Notes: a model not told the origin generated them from the sequence alone. 12,076 nt of DNA from DAISJD01 sp036821645 (GCA_036821645.1 DAISJD010000095.1:1-12076), one strand, 5' to 3'; shown: positions 1 to 7,142, counted from the stretch's first letter. Numbers and translations are program-made.

Positions 1-45
1 GGGGACGGTTGAGGGCACGGTTCGAGGACGATCGGCCCTGGACAT
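1..45 (-). CDS. N-terminal fragment of a downstream gene, possibly tyrosine recombinase XerC
   Basis: An ATG on the minus strand at 45-43 opens a frame that stays open to the window edge (15 codons, beginning M-S-R-A-D-R-P-R). It starts two bases after the TAA stop of the DUF484 gene, so it is probably the third gene of the same operon. The 15 residues are too few to identify the protein. In many alphaproteobacteria the gene after DUF484 encodes the site-specific recombinase XerC, and that known gene order is the only reason for the suggestion. The Shine-Dalgarno match is poor: the TAAGG just before the ATG has almost no spacing. Translation may rely on coupling to the upstream gene, or the true start may lie outside the window. 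Confidence 0.4.
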   Translation of the reverse strand, partial: MSRADRPRTVPSTVP

Positions 46-47
46 CC

Positions 48-785
48 TTAGTCGGCATGCAGCCACCGGCCCAGCACGATGCCCAGTGCGCGTCCGAGGA
101 AGCAGAGAAGGTCGGTTCCCTGGCCGCCCTTGAATTTCGCCGAACGGCGCGAGCCCATAGCAATGACGCCTGGCGGACCGCCTGCCGGCAGGCTGAGACG
201 GATGATCGCCTCTGAATTGACGAGACCGGCCGCATCCCCGAACAGGTCAGGATCGCCGCGCACCTGATCTTCGAGCAGGGCGTCGCGCCCGACCCCCAAT
301 ACCGCATCGATCGTCCCTGGCGGCACTTGGAGAATGCCGGGCCCGGCAAGCGGCACCGCATCCGTCCCTTCGATGCAGAGGGTGACGACATCGACATCCA
401 ACAGAACGGCGAGATCGACCGTGATGGTTTGCAGTAGATGGTCGAGCGATTGGGCGGCCAAGATCGCCAAGATCGCCGCGTGAACCCGTTGGCGGCGGCT
501 CAGCGCCGTGCGCGATGCCACGATCAAGGATTGTTGTTGCAGGCGTAGAGTCGCCAATTCTTCGCGAACCCGGTGCAGCAGGAACGCCTGAAGATCGACG
601 ACACCGTCATCCCGGTGAAATGACTTTGGGGTGACGATGGCGGCAAGACCGTCATAGGTTACGAGAAAATCCGGGTGCAGCCGCAAATATGCTGCGACCA
701 GGGCAGGGGTCAAGGCTTCGACCGCCGCCCTGGACGGTTCAGACGCAGGATCGGGATTGATGAGACTCTCCAATACCGCGTCCAT
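48..785 (-). CDS. DUF484 family protein (GAF-like domain)
   Basis: This 245-residue protein fits the DUF484 family in length and layout. The N-terminal helical part carries the typical Y-L-x-x-H-P-D-F motif (residues 33-40). A long helical stretch with coiled-coil character follows (about 64-112). The rest is a GAF-like fold (about 113-240) ending in the family's characteristic G-V-I-A-M-G-S segment (206-212) and an L-L-C-F-L-G helix (226-231). There is no signal peptide or membrane segment, so it should be cytoplasmic. The molecular function of DUF484 is not established; a ligand-binding or regulatory role is inferred from the GAF-like fold. The ATG at 785 lies six bases after the transaldolase stop codon, so the two genes are almost certainly cotranscribed. 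The next gene starts two bases after this one ends. Family assignment is firm; the role is unknown. Confidence 0.88.
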   Translation of the reverse strand: MDAVLESLINPDPASEPSRAAVEALTPALVAAYLRLHPDFLVTYDGLAAIVTPKSFHRDDGVVDLQAFLLHRVREELATLRLQQQSLIVASRTALSRRQRVHAAILAILAAQSLDHLLQTITVDLAVLLDVDVVTLCIEGTDAVPLAGPGILQVPPGTIDAVLGVGRDALLEDQVRGDPDLFGDAAGLVNSEAIIRLSLPAGGPPGVIAMGSRRSAKFKGGQGTDLLCFLGRALGIVLGRWLHAD

Positions 786-791
786 ACCGGA

Positions 792-1472
792 TCAGCCCCG
801 CACCGGCAGGGGTTGGTCGAGGATGGATTGCCCCGTCTTCTGCCAATCGCTGACGAAGGTGGCGAGGCCCTTGTCGGTCAGGGGATGGCCGAACATTTGG
901 CGCAGGACCGCGGGCGGCAGGGTGCCGACATCGGCCCCGCATTTTGCGGCGTCCGTCACATGGAGCGGACTGCGGATCGAGGCGACCAGCACTTCGGTGT
1001 GCAGGCCCGGATATTGACGGTAGAGGGTGACGATATCCCGAATGAGATCCATGCCCGATTGCCCGATATCGTCGAGCCGTCCGACGAAGGGGGAAATGAA
1101 ACTGGCCCCGGCCTTGGCGGCAAGCAGTGCTTGGGATGCCGAGAAACACAAGGTGACGTTGACCATCGTGCCTTCGTTGCGCAGCGCCCGGCAGGTCTTG
1201 AGACCGGCAGGCGTCAGCGGCACCTTCACCGTGACGTTGGGGGCGATCTTGGCGAGATGCCGCCCCTCGGCCAACATGGTTTCATAATCGGTCGCGGCGA
1301 CCTCGGCACTGACCGGCCCATCGATGATCGCGCAGATTTCGGCGATCGTGTCGATGAAGCGCCGACCGGTTTTCGCGATCAGGGACGGATTCGTCGTCAC
1401 CCCATCCACAAGGCCGGTGGCGGCAAGGTCGCGAATTTCGGCAATATCGGCGGTATCAATGAAAAATTTCAT
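792..1472 (-). CDS. tal: Small (TalC/FSA-type) transaldolase
   Basis: A 226-residue protein of the compact transaldolase / fructose-6-phosphate aldolase family (usually 210-230 residues). It transfers a dihydroxyacetone unit between sugar phosphates in the non-oxidative pentose phosphate pathway. Visible landmarks are F-I-D-T-A near the N-terminus (Asp6), T-T-N-P-S (26-30), the Schiff-base lysine in V-K-V-P (Lys83) and S-P-F-V-G-R-L-D-D (127-135). Glu57 and Phe129 occupy the positions that in E. coli FSA are Gln59 and Tyr131, and in TalB are Glu96 and Phe178. This favours transaldolase over F6P aldolase activity. The open frame extends upstream to 1676, but the start was set at the ATG at 1472 because M-K-F-F-I-D-T-A is the conserved family N-terminus. 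A weak GGAAAG lies 13 bases upstream. It is the first gene of the minus-strand operon and divergent from priA. Confidence 0.93.
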   Translation of the reverse strand: MKFFIDTADIAEIRDLAATGLVDGVTTNPSLIAKTGRRFIDTIAEICAIIDGPVSAEVAATDYETMLAEGRHLAKIAPNVTVKVPLTPAGLKTCRALRNEGTMVNVTLCFSASQALLAAKAGASFISPFVGRLDDIGQSGMDLIRDIVTLYRQYPGLHTEVLVASIRSPLHVTDAAKCGADVGTLPPAVLRQMFGHPLTDKGLATFVSDWQKTGQSILDQPLPVRG

Positions 1473-1588
1473 GGTGGTGTCACTACTTTCCAAAGATGCG
1501 CCGTCGAGACCTGGCCATCCCGTGCCCGTTTCGGGATCGGGCCGCCGACCGCGCATCCAGTTGATCCCTGTGCCAGTTGACACCTGAC

Positions 1589-1605
1589 CCCAGATATCAT
1601 CTGGG
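1589..1605. repeat. 17-bp perfect inverted repeat flanked by ACCTGAC direct repeats
   Basis: CCCAGAT (1589-1595) and ATCTGGG (1599-1605) are exact inverted copies separated by ATC. Identical 7-bp direct copies of ACCTGAC lie on both sides (1582-1588 and 1614-1620). It could be an operator for the divergent transaldolase/priA region. It could also be the remnant of a small REP-like or IS200-related element, whose ends often contain TGGGGTCAGGT-type sequence as the minus strand does here. Neither reading is proven. Confidence 0.5.
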
Positions 1606-1622
1606 CGCACCGTACCTGACAA
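1594..1622 (-). promoter_or_regulatory. Possible sigma70-type promoter of the transaldolase operon
   Basis: On the minus strand TTGTCA (1622-1617, five of six bases of the -35 consensus) is followed after 17 bases by TGATAT (1599-1594, three of six of the -10 consensus). Transcription would start near 1587, giving a leader of roughly 115 bases. The 17-bp inverted repeat at 1589-1605 overlaps the -10 element and part of the spacer, a typical place for a repressor operator. The weak -10 keeps this tentative. Confidence 0.28.
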
Positions 1623-1872
1623 TAGGGTGAGCCTGTTGCGGTCATTTGTCAAAACCCCAAAGGGCCAGCCAGTCAATAAACCGAACGGCCTACGGTTTCA
1701 ACAGGGCGGATTTAAAAACTGTCATAAAACTGACGGAACTATCCTAGAAATAGGGTATGAGGGGGGACGCTTCAAGGCGGGACGGAAAAGGTTTTTTTCA
1801 CAGGATGCGGGGCGGTCACGGCGAGATTCTTGAAATCTGTTTCTTGAATGACGTGCCGTTGCCGTCACAGGG

Positions 1873-1880
1873 GGGAGAGG
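1873..1880 (+). promoter_or_regulatory. Ribosome binding site that favours the GTG start of priA
   Basis: A purine-rich GGGAGAGG, within a longer G/A run from 1870, ends nine bases before the GTG at 1890. The earlier in-frame ATG at 1848 has no Shine-Dalgarno-like sequence in front of it. This is the main reason for choosing the GTG start. Confidence 0.5.
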
Positions 1881-1889
1881 GATCGCAGA

Positions 1890-4091
1890 GTGGGGGTGTC
1901 GCATGATGCAGAAGAAGGCGGATCGGGCGATCGGGTCGTGCGCGTGGCACTGCCCTTGCCGCTCGATCAGGCTTATGATTATCGCGTCCCTCCCGATTTG
2001 ATCCTGGGTCCGGGCTCTTATGTCGTGGTTCCTTGGGGCCATCGTCCGCTCATCGGCATCGTCTGGGGGGCGGGAACGGGGGATTTCCCACGGTTGAAAA
2101 CTATCGCCTCGGTTCTGCCCGTTGCCCCGATGGGCGATGATCTGCGCCGGTTGGTCGATTGGATCGCTGCCTATACCCTGGCCCCGTTGGGGTTGGTCCT
2201 GAAAATGGCGATGGGGACCCCGGCAGTGCTCCGCCCGCCACCGCCCGCGCCGGTGGCTTATCGTGCCGGGGCTATCCCGGCCGGGCGTGCGCTTTCGGCT
2301 GCGCGCCTCAAGGTTTTGGCAGCCTTGGACCGGGCCGGCCGTGCACTCACGGCCGGCACCCTCATGGATGAGGTGGGATGTGCCGCCTCGACGATCAAGG
2401 CGATGGTGGAGGCGGGCCATCTCATCCCCGTAACGGCGACCCCTGACGCGGGGGGCGGTGCGGGCGGGAGGATCAAGCCCTTTCCCTCGTTTTCCATCGA
2501 TCAACACCAGGCGTCATCGGCGATTTCAGAGGCGGTTCTGGCCCGGCGGTTCGCCCCCATGCTGCTCGACGGGGTCACGGGATCGGGCAAGACCGAGGTC
2601 TATTTCAAGGCGATCGCCACCGCGATCGAAGCCGGGTATCAAGTGTTGGTCCTCTTGCCCGAAATCGCCTTGAGCGCCCAATGGCAGGAACGGTTTTTGC
2701 GTCAATTCGCCCGAGAGCCTGCCGCCTGGCATAGCGAGATCGGCGATGCGGCCCGCCGTCGGATCTGGCGGGATGTGGCCAATGGCAGCCTGTCCGTGGT
2801 GGTAGGGGCCCGGTCCGCCTTGTTTCTGCCGTTTTGCCGTTTGGGCCTCATCATCGTCGATGAAGAACATGATGCGTCTTTCAAGCAGGAAGAGGGGGTG
2901 ATCTATCAGGCGCGGGACATGGCGGTGGTTCGCGCCTCTCTTGCCCAGGTGCCGATCGTGCTTGCCTCTGCGACGCCGTCGCTTGAAAGCCTGTTGAATG
3001 CCGAACGCGGGCGCTATCGCCATCTCGTCCTGCACGACCGCCATGGCGGGGCGGTTCTGCCGGAAATCAGCCTCATCGACCTACGGGTGGCGAAACCCGC
3101 CCGACAGCGATTCTTGTCGCCGCCTTTGCAGGATGCGCTGGGCCGTACCCTTGCGGCGGGCGAGCAGGCGATGTTGTTTTTGAACCGCCGGGGCTATGCG
3201 CCGCTGACCCTGTGCCGAACCTGCGGCCATCGGCTGGAATGCCCGCAATGCAGCGCTTGGCTGGTCGAGCATCGCACGGTCGAGCGCCTGCTCTGTCACC
3301 ATTGCGGCTATGGCATCCCCATCCCGGCCCAGTGCCCCCACTGCGCGGACAAGAATTCGTTCGTGCCGTGCGGTCCGGGGGTCGAACGCGTGATGGAAGA
3401 GGTGACGGGCCTTTTTCCCGATGCCCGCATCGCCCTCATGACCAGCGATCATTTGGTCGGGCCCAAGGCGATGGCCGATCTTCTCCATCGGGTCGAAGCG
3501 GGCGCGGTCGATTTTTTGATCGGGACCCAGATGATGGCCAAAGGGCACCATTTTCCCATGCTGACCCTGGTTGGGGTCGTGGATGCGGATCTCGGCCTTG
3601 CCGGCGGCGATCCAAGGGCCGCCGAACGAACCTATCAGATGCTGCACCAAGTCTCGGGCCGGGCCGGACGGGCGGAACATCCAGGACAGGTCTTGCTGCA
3701 AACCTACGACCCCGATCATCCGGTCATGCAGGCGTTGAAAAACAACGATCGCGATGCGTTTTTGGCTTTGGAAGCCGAAGGCCGTCACCGCCACGGTTGG
3801 CCGCCTTACGGACGGCTTGCAGCCCTTATCGTGTCGGCACCCGATGCCGCCCTTGTGGATGAAACCTGTCGCGCGATCGCCGGAACGGCACCGCGCGATC
3901 CGGGTCTGACCGTTTTGGGCCCGGCCCCGGCCCCGCTGGCCGTGCTGCGCGGACGACACAGGCGGCGGTTTTTGATCAGAACGGATCGCACGGTCAATCT
4001 TCAGGCTTTTTTGCGTCTCTGGCTGAAACCGCTTACTTTTCACCGGACCGTCAAGGTTCAGATCGATGTCGATCCAGCCAGTTTTCTGTGA
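1890..4091 (+). CDS. priA: Primosomal protein N' (replication restart helicase PriA)
   Basis: PriA is the superfamily 2, 3'-to-5' DNA helicase that recognises stalled forks and reloads the replisome. From the GTG start the product is 733 residues, normal for the family. The N-terminal 3'-end-binding domain begins with V-R-V-A-L-P-L-P-L-D-Q (about 17-27). The helicase core has Walker A G-V-T-G-S-G-K-T-E (228-236), Walker B/DEAH-type D-E-E-H (324-327) and S-A-T-P-S (360-364). All eight zinc-binding cysteines are present, in four C-x-x-C pairs (442/445, 451/454, 469/472, 482/485). Q-V-S-G-R-A-G-R (587-594) is helicase motif VI. The start is uncertain. An in-frame ATG at 1848 would add 14 non-conserved, arginine-rich residues (747 in total), but only the GTG has a good ribosome binding site. 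The gene is divergent from tal and stands alone: 416 bp separate it from petA. Confidence 0.95.
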   Translation: MGVSHDAEEGGSGDRVVRVALPLPLDQAYDYRVPPDLILGPGSYVVVPWGHRPLIGIVWGAGTGDFPRLKTIASVLPVAPMGDDLRRLVDWIAAYTLAPLGLVLKMAMGTPAVLRPPPPAPVAYRAGAIPAGRALSAARLKVLAALDRAGRALTAGTLMDEVGCAASTIKAMVEAGHLIPVTATPDAGGGAGGRIKPFPSFSIDQHQASSAISEAVLARRFAPMLLDGVTGSGKTEVYFKAIATAIEAGYQVLVLLPEIALSAQWQERFLRQFAREPAAWHSEIGDAARRRIWRDVANGSLSVVVGARSALFLPFCRLGLIIVDEEHDASFKQEEGVIYQARDMAVVRASLAQVPIVLASATPSLESLLNAERGRYRHLVLHDRHGGAVLPEISLIDLRVAKPARQRFLSPPLQDALGRTLAAGEQAMLFLNRRGYAPLTLCRTCGHRLECPQCSAWLVEHRTVERLLCHHCGYGIPIPAQCPHCADKNSFVPCGPGVERVMEEVTGLFPDARIALMTSDHLVGPKAMADLLHRVEAGAVDFLIGTQMMAKGHHFPMLTLVGVVDADLGLAGGDPRAAERTYQMLHQVSGRAGRAEHPGQVLLQTYDPDHPVMQALKNNDRDAFLALEAEGRHRHGWPPYGRLAALIVSAPDAALVDETCRAIAGTAPRDPGLTVLGPAPAPLAVLRGRHRRRFLIRTDRTVNLQAFLRLWLKPLTFHRTVKVQIDVDPASFL

Positions 4092-4126
4092 GCGGCATAC
4101 CCCGTTCGTATAGATCGCGAGTCTCG

Positions 4127-4156
4127 GGCCGGGGGCGGATGCCGGTCGGGTTTTTT
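4127..4156 (+). terminator. Weak candidate terminator downstream of priA
   Basis: GGCCGG (4127-4132) can pair with CCGGTC (4142-4147), with one G-U pair, across a nine-base loop. GGG and six T residues (4151-4156) follow. The stem is short and the T run starts three bases beyond it. It is only a possible intrinsic terminator, about 35 bases after the priA stop. Confidence 0.3.
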
Positions 4157-4225
4157 GCCCAAAAATCGGGGGTGGATCCGTGGGAACCGCACCGCAAGAC
4201 GGTGGGGATTGCATGGGCTTGGGGT

Positions 4226-4241
4226 GCTCTTTGCAAAGAGC
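4226..4241. promoter_or_regulatory. Perfect 16-bp palindrome upstream of the pet operon (possible operator)
   Basis: GCTCTTTGCAAAGAGC is identical to its own reverse complement over all 16 bases, with no spacer. It lies about 270 bp upstream of petA. A spacer-less palindrome is more typical of a dimeric regulator's site than of an RNA hairpin, since no loop is left, and no T run follows. The regulator is unknown. The sequence does not match the FNR/CRP consensus (TTGAT-N4-ATCAA or TGTGA-N6-TCACA). Confidence 0.4.
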
Positions 4242-4316
4242 CGATCGGGATCATCGCAGGACAAAATCGGGCGATTGCGGCAAGCGGATGAAAAAAAGCG
4301 GACAATCCGATCAAAA

Positions 4317-4333
4317 ACCATGCTTTTCATGGT
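4317..4333. repeat. Inverted repeat ACCATG-N5-CATGGT
   Basis: ACCATG (4317-4322) and CATGGT (4328-4333) are exact inverted copies around CTTTT. It lies between the 16-bp palindrome and petA. It could form a short hairpin or be a second protein-binding site. No terminator-like T run follows. Confidence 0.35.
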
Positions 4334-4402
4334 GGTGCGGGGCTTTTCGGCGCGTCGTTTTTCGGTTACGGTGCGCGCCGACTATGGGGTGGCACGGGGT
4401 GC

Positions 4403-4433
4403 TTGCCCACTGCGACGGCGTGTCACATAGAAT
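4403..4433 (+). promoter_or_regulatory. Tentative promoter of the petABC operon
   Basis: TTGCCC (4403-4408) and TAGAAT (4428-4433) resemble -35 and -10 boxes (four and five of six consensus bases). The 19-base spacing is longer than the preferred 17. Transcription would start near 4440, leaving a leader of about 65 bases before petA. Other promoters further upstream in the gap are possible. Confidence 0.25.
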
Positions 4434-4507
4434 CATGGGCGGTGCGGGTTAGCTTGCGCTCTTTATCGGGGCGGCTTTGCGCCTTATCTGACCCCAAGAG
4501 GTACCTT

Positions 4508-5065
4508 ATGGCGGAAACGACGAATGTTCATGGGGCTGACGACCACGGTGACGGTCAGACCCGCCGGGATTTTCTGATCCTGACGACTGCGGCACTGGGT
4601 GTGATCGGTGTTGCGGGTGTTGCTTGGCCGTTCATCGACAGTATGAACCCGGCCGCCGATGCGCTGGCGCTTGCGACCATCGAGGTCGATGTCAAGGCCG
4701 TTGCCGTCGGGCAGAGCATTACGGCGCTTTGGCGCGGCAAGCCGGTCTTCATTCGCCACCGCACAGCCGAAGAGATTGAGGCGGCCGAAAAAGTCGCTCT
4801 GGGCGATCTGAAGGATCCGCAAGCCGACGAGGCACGGGTCAAGAAGAAGGAATGGCTGGTTGTGACCGGCGTGTGCACGCATCTTGGGTGTGTGCCGTCT
4901 GGGCAGAAGCCTGCCGATATGCGCGGCGAGTATAACGGTTGGTTCTGCCCCTGCCACGGTTCGCAGTACGATACATCCGGTCGTATTCGCAAGGGCCCGG
5001 CCCCGCGCAATCTCGACGTGCCGACTTATGCATTTTTGTCCGATACTCTCATCAAGATCGGCTGA
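4508..5065 (+). CDS. petA: Ubiquinol-cytochrome c reductase Rieske iron-sulfur subunit
   Basis: The Rieske subunit of the cytochrome bc1 complex takes the first electron from quinol at the Qo site and hands it to cytochrome c1. The 185-residue product has a twin-arginine motif, T-R-R-D-F-L (18-23). A hydrophobic stretch follows (about 24-44), which in this family acts as an uncleaved Tat-type anchor to the inner membrane. The periplasmic domain has both cluster-binding boxes, C-T-H-L-G-C (123-128) and C-P-C-H-G-S (147-152). Cys123, His125, Cys147 and His150 are the expected 2Fe-2S ligands, and Cys128/Cys149 the expected disulfide. The frame is open upstream to 4403, but the ATG at 4508 was chosen because AAGAGG (4496-4501) lies six bases before it and the family's short hydrophilic N-terminus starts here. 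It is the first gene of petABC; petB follows after 14 bases. Confidence 0.97.
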   Translation: MAETTNVHGADDHGDGQTRRDFLILTTAALGVIGVAGVAWPFIDSMNPAADALALATIEVDVKAVAVGQSITALWRGKPVFIRHRTAEEIEAAEKVALGDLKDPQADEARVKKKEWLVVTGVCTHLGCVPSGQKPADMRGEYNGWFCPCHGSQYDTSGRIRKGPAPRNLDVPTYAFLSDTLIKIG

Positions 5066-5079
5066 CAGGGGCTATCAAT

Positions 5080-6333
5080 ATGGCTGGATCTGCACCGCAG
5101 AACAACCTGGTTCGCTGGATCGATCACCGGCTGCCGGTCTTCACGTTCATGAACCATGAACTCCGGGATTATCCCACGCCGCGTAACTTGAGTTACTGGT
5201 GGAATTTTGGCTCCTTGGCCGGGATCGTTCTCGTGATTATGATTCTCTCCGGGTTATTCCTGGCGATGAATTACACACCGAATACCCAAATGGCCTTTGC
5301 CAGCATTCAGCATATCATGCGGGATGTGAATTACGGCTGGCTCATCCGCTATATCCACATGAATGGGGCGTCGTTCTTCTTCATCGTGGTCTATATCCAT
5401 ATTTTCCGGGGTCTCTATTACGGGTCCTACAAATCCCCGCGCGAAATCCTTTGGATGCTGGGCGTGGTCATCCTGTTGTTGATGATGGCGACTGCCTTCA
5501 TGGGCTATGTCTTGCCTTGGGGCCAGATGAGCTTTTGGGGTGCCACCGTCATCACCAACCTGTTTTCAGCCTTTCCGCTGGTCGGCAATGCCATCGTGAC
5601 CTTGCTGTGGGGCGGGTTCGCGGTCGACAATCCGACCCTCAATCGCTTCTTCGCCCTGCACTTCTTGTTGCCGTTCGTCATTGTCGGCGTGGTCGTCCTG
5701 CACTTGGTCGCCCTGCATCAGCATGGGTCGAACAATCCGCTCGGCATCGATAAGAAGGGTCCGCAGGATTCCATTCCGTTCCATCCTTATTACACGATCA
5801 AGGATATGTTCGGTCTCGGTGTGTTCCTGGTATTTTTCGCCGCCGTGGTATTTTTCGCCCCACATTTCTTTGCCGCGGCCGATAATGAAATCCCGGCGAA
5901 CCCCTTGGTGACGCCGCCGCATATCGAACCGGAATGGTACTTCTTGCCATTTTACGCCATTTTGCGCTCGATCCCGGACAAGTTGGCGGGGGTTTTGGCG
6001 ATGTTTGCGTCGATCGCCGTCCTGTTCGTCCTGCCGTGGCTCGATCGGTCGCCGGTGCGCAGCACCAAATTCCGCCCGACCCATTTCTGGTTCTTCTGGG
6101 TCTTGCTGATCGACTGCTTCGTTCTTGGTTATTGTGGGGCCCATCCGCCGGAAGGGATTCTGGTCGTGGTCGGTCAATTGGCGACGGCATGGTATTTCAT
6201 CCATTTTCTGGTGGTCCTGCCCTTGCTCAGCGTGTTTGAACGCACTCTGCCGCTGCCGGTCAGCATTGCCCAAGAGGTGATGAAACACCATCACAGCCTG
6301 AAACCCGAAGCCGTCCGGATGGAGTCTCACTGA
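5080..6333 (+). CDS. petB: Ubiquinol-cytochrome c reductase cytochrome b subunit
   Basis: The membrane core of the bc1 complex carries hemes bL and bH and both quinone sites. The 417-residue product is the size of the full-length alphaproteobacterial type, with N- and C-terminal parts in one polypeptide, unlike the split b6/subunit IV. Eight hydrophobic helices can be traced. The four heme ligands are in place with the usual 14-residue spacing: His93/His107 in helix B and His194/His208 in helix D. The Qo-site P-E-W-Y motif is at 284-287, and G-Y-V-L-P-W-G-Q (142-149) leads into the cd1 region. The frame extends upstream into petA, but the ATG at 5080 fits the family N-terminus and follows an AGGGG-like ribosome binding site just after the petA stop. 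The stop overlaps the petC start by one base (TGATG), indicating translational coupling. Confidence 0.98.
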   Translation: MAGSAPQNNLVRWIDHRLPVFTFMNHELRDYPTPRNLSYWWNFGSLAGIVLVIMILSGLFLAMNYTPNTQMAFASIQHIMRDVNYGWLIRYIHMNGASFFFIVVYIHIFRGLYYGSYKSPREILWMLGVVILLLMMATAFMGYVLPWGQMSFWGATVITNLFSAFPLVGNAIVTLLWGGFAVDNPTLNRFFALHFLLPFVIVGVVVLHLVALHQHGSNNPLGIDKKGPQDSIPFHPYYTIKDMFGLGVFLVFFAAVVFFAPHFFAAADNEIPANPLVTPPHIEPEWYFLPFYAILRSIPDKLAGVLAMFASIAVLFVLPWLDRSPVRSTKFRPTHFWFFWVLLIDCFVLGYCGAHPPEGILVVVGQLATAWYFIHFLVVLPLLSVFERTLPLPVSIAQEVMKHHHSLKPEAVRMESH

Positions 6334-7142
6334 TGCTACGTCGGTTCCTCATCGGGGCGGCGGTTGCCCTGACACCCTTACTGGTTAGCCCGGCCTTCTT
6401 CACCGCACAGGCTGCTGAAAAGAAGGCCGCCGAAGAGGCGGCCCCCGCCCACGAGGAAATTCAATTCCTGTCGGGACGCTTTTCCTTCACCGGCATTTTC
6501 GGCACGATCGACAAGGCTTCGGCACAACGCGGCTTGCAGATCTACACCGAAAAATGTTCCGCCTGCCATAGCCTGAACTTCCTCAGCTACCGCAATATAC
6601 ATGCGCTGGGCTATACCGAAGATCAGGTCAAGGCCTATGCCGCGCAATACGAAGTGCCGGACGAACCGAATGATGACGGCAAGGTCTTGCCCCGCAAGGC
6701 GCGGCCGTCCGATGGGTTCGTCAAGCCTTTCGCCAATGAAAAGCAGGCCCGCGCCGCCAATAATGGGGCCTTGCCGCCTGATTTGTCGGTGATCGTGAAT
6801 GCCCGTGAAAACGGGGTTAACTATCTCTATTCCCTGATGCAGGGGTATGAGAAGCCGCCTGCCGACATGAAGATGAACGAGGGCATGTACTATAACAAGT
6901 ACTTCCCGGGTCATCAGATCGCCATGCCGCCGCCCTTGGAAAAAGGCACCGTCACCTATGCCGACGGCACGGCGGCGACGTTGGAACAAGAGGCCCGCGA
7001 TATCACCACCTTCCTTGAATGGGCGGCGGAACCGGAACTCGATGCCCGCAAGCGTCTCGGTGCCAAGGTCGTCTTGTTCTTGTTGATCCTGACGGCGGGG
7101 CTTTATGCGATCAAGCGCAAGATCTGGGCTAAGATTCACTAA
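6333..7142 (+). CDS. petC: Ubiquinol-cytochrome c reductase cytochrome c1 subunit
   Basis: Cytochrome c1 receives electrons from the Rieske protein and passes them to a soluble or membrane-bound cytochrome c. The 269-residue precursor begins with a Sec signal peptide (L-R-R-F-L-I, then a hydrophobic core). A likely cleavage site follows A-Q-A (25-27). The heme c site is C-S-A-C-H (75-79), and Met198 in Q-I-A-M-P-P-P is the probable sixth iron ligand. The C-terminal helix (about 244-261), followed by a basic tail, anchors the domain in the membrane with the heme in the periplasm. Lys/Glu/Ala-rich residues 29-42 form a linker after the signal. It is the last gene of petABC: the start overlaps the petB stop and a strong intrinsic terminator follows the stop by about 40 bases. 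Confidence 0.97.
   Translation: MLRRFLIGAAVALTPLLVSPAFFTAQAAEKKAAEEAAPAHEEIQFLSGRFSFTGIFGTIDKASAQRGLQIYTEKCSACHSLNFLSYRNIHALGYTEDQVKAYAAQYEVPDEPNDDGKVLPRKARPSDGFVKPFANEKQARAANNGALPPDLSVIVNARENGVNYLYSLMQGYEKPPADMKMNEGMYYNKYFPGHQIAMPPPLEKGTVTYADGTAATLEQEARDITTFLEWAAEPELDARKRLGAKVVLFLLILTAGLYAIKRKIWAKIH

Larger units (their letters stand above)
1473..1889. other. Divergent intergenic region between tal and priA (417 bp)
   Basis: No credible gene was found here; the open frames look like extensions of tal or priA without conserved sequence. The tal-proximal part holds a small hairpin (ATCCCG at 1517-1522 pairing with CGGGAT at 1532-1537), which would lie in the tal leader, plus the inverted repeat and tentative promoter listed separately. 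The 1640-1800 stretch is more AT-rich than its surroundings, with runs of A and T, and probably contains the priA promoter. I could not pick out a -35/-10 pair there with confidence. Confidence 0.6.
4092..4507. other. Non-coding gap between priA and petA (416 bp)
   Basis: Short open frames in several phases cross this stretch, but none has a conserved motif or a convincing ribosome binding site, so I call no gene. It holds a weak terminator candidate, a perfect 16-bp palindrome, a second inverted repeat and a tentative promoter, all listed separately. This is long for a simple promoter region in such a compact window. It may carry regulatory sites for the pet operon or a small RNA. Confidence 0.6.

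Noticed and set aside
460..477. Tandem repeat of the 9-mer AAGATCGCC.
   Set aside because: It lies inside the DUF484 gene and encodes an A-I-L-A-I-L helical repeat; two copies of a codon triplet are not evidence of a functional repeat.
675..1580. A 301-codon plus-strand open frame opposite tal and the start of DUF484.
   Set aside because: The composition is typical of an antisense shadow (Gly, Arg, His, Asp rich), and both genes on the other strand have clear family motifs and operon spacing.
1577..1582. A perfect TTGACA on the plus strand that could be the -35 box of priA.
   Set aside because: No -10-like sequence lies 16-18 bases downstream (TCTGGG at 17), and it is more than 300 bp from the priA start.
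3081..4214. A 377-codon minus-strand open frame opposite priA.
   Set aside because: It is a mirror of priA codon bias with no recognisable motif, and overlaps the zinc-binding and helicase parts of a complete priA.
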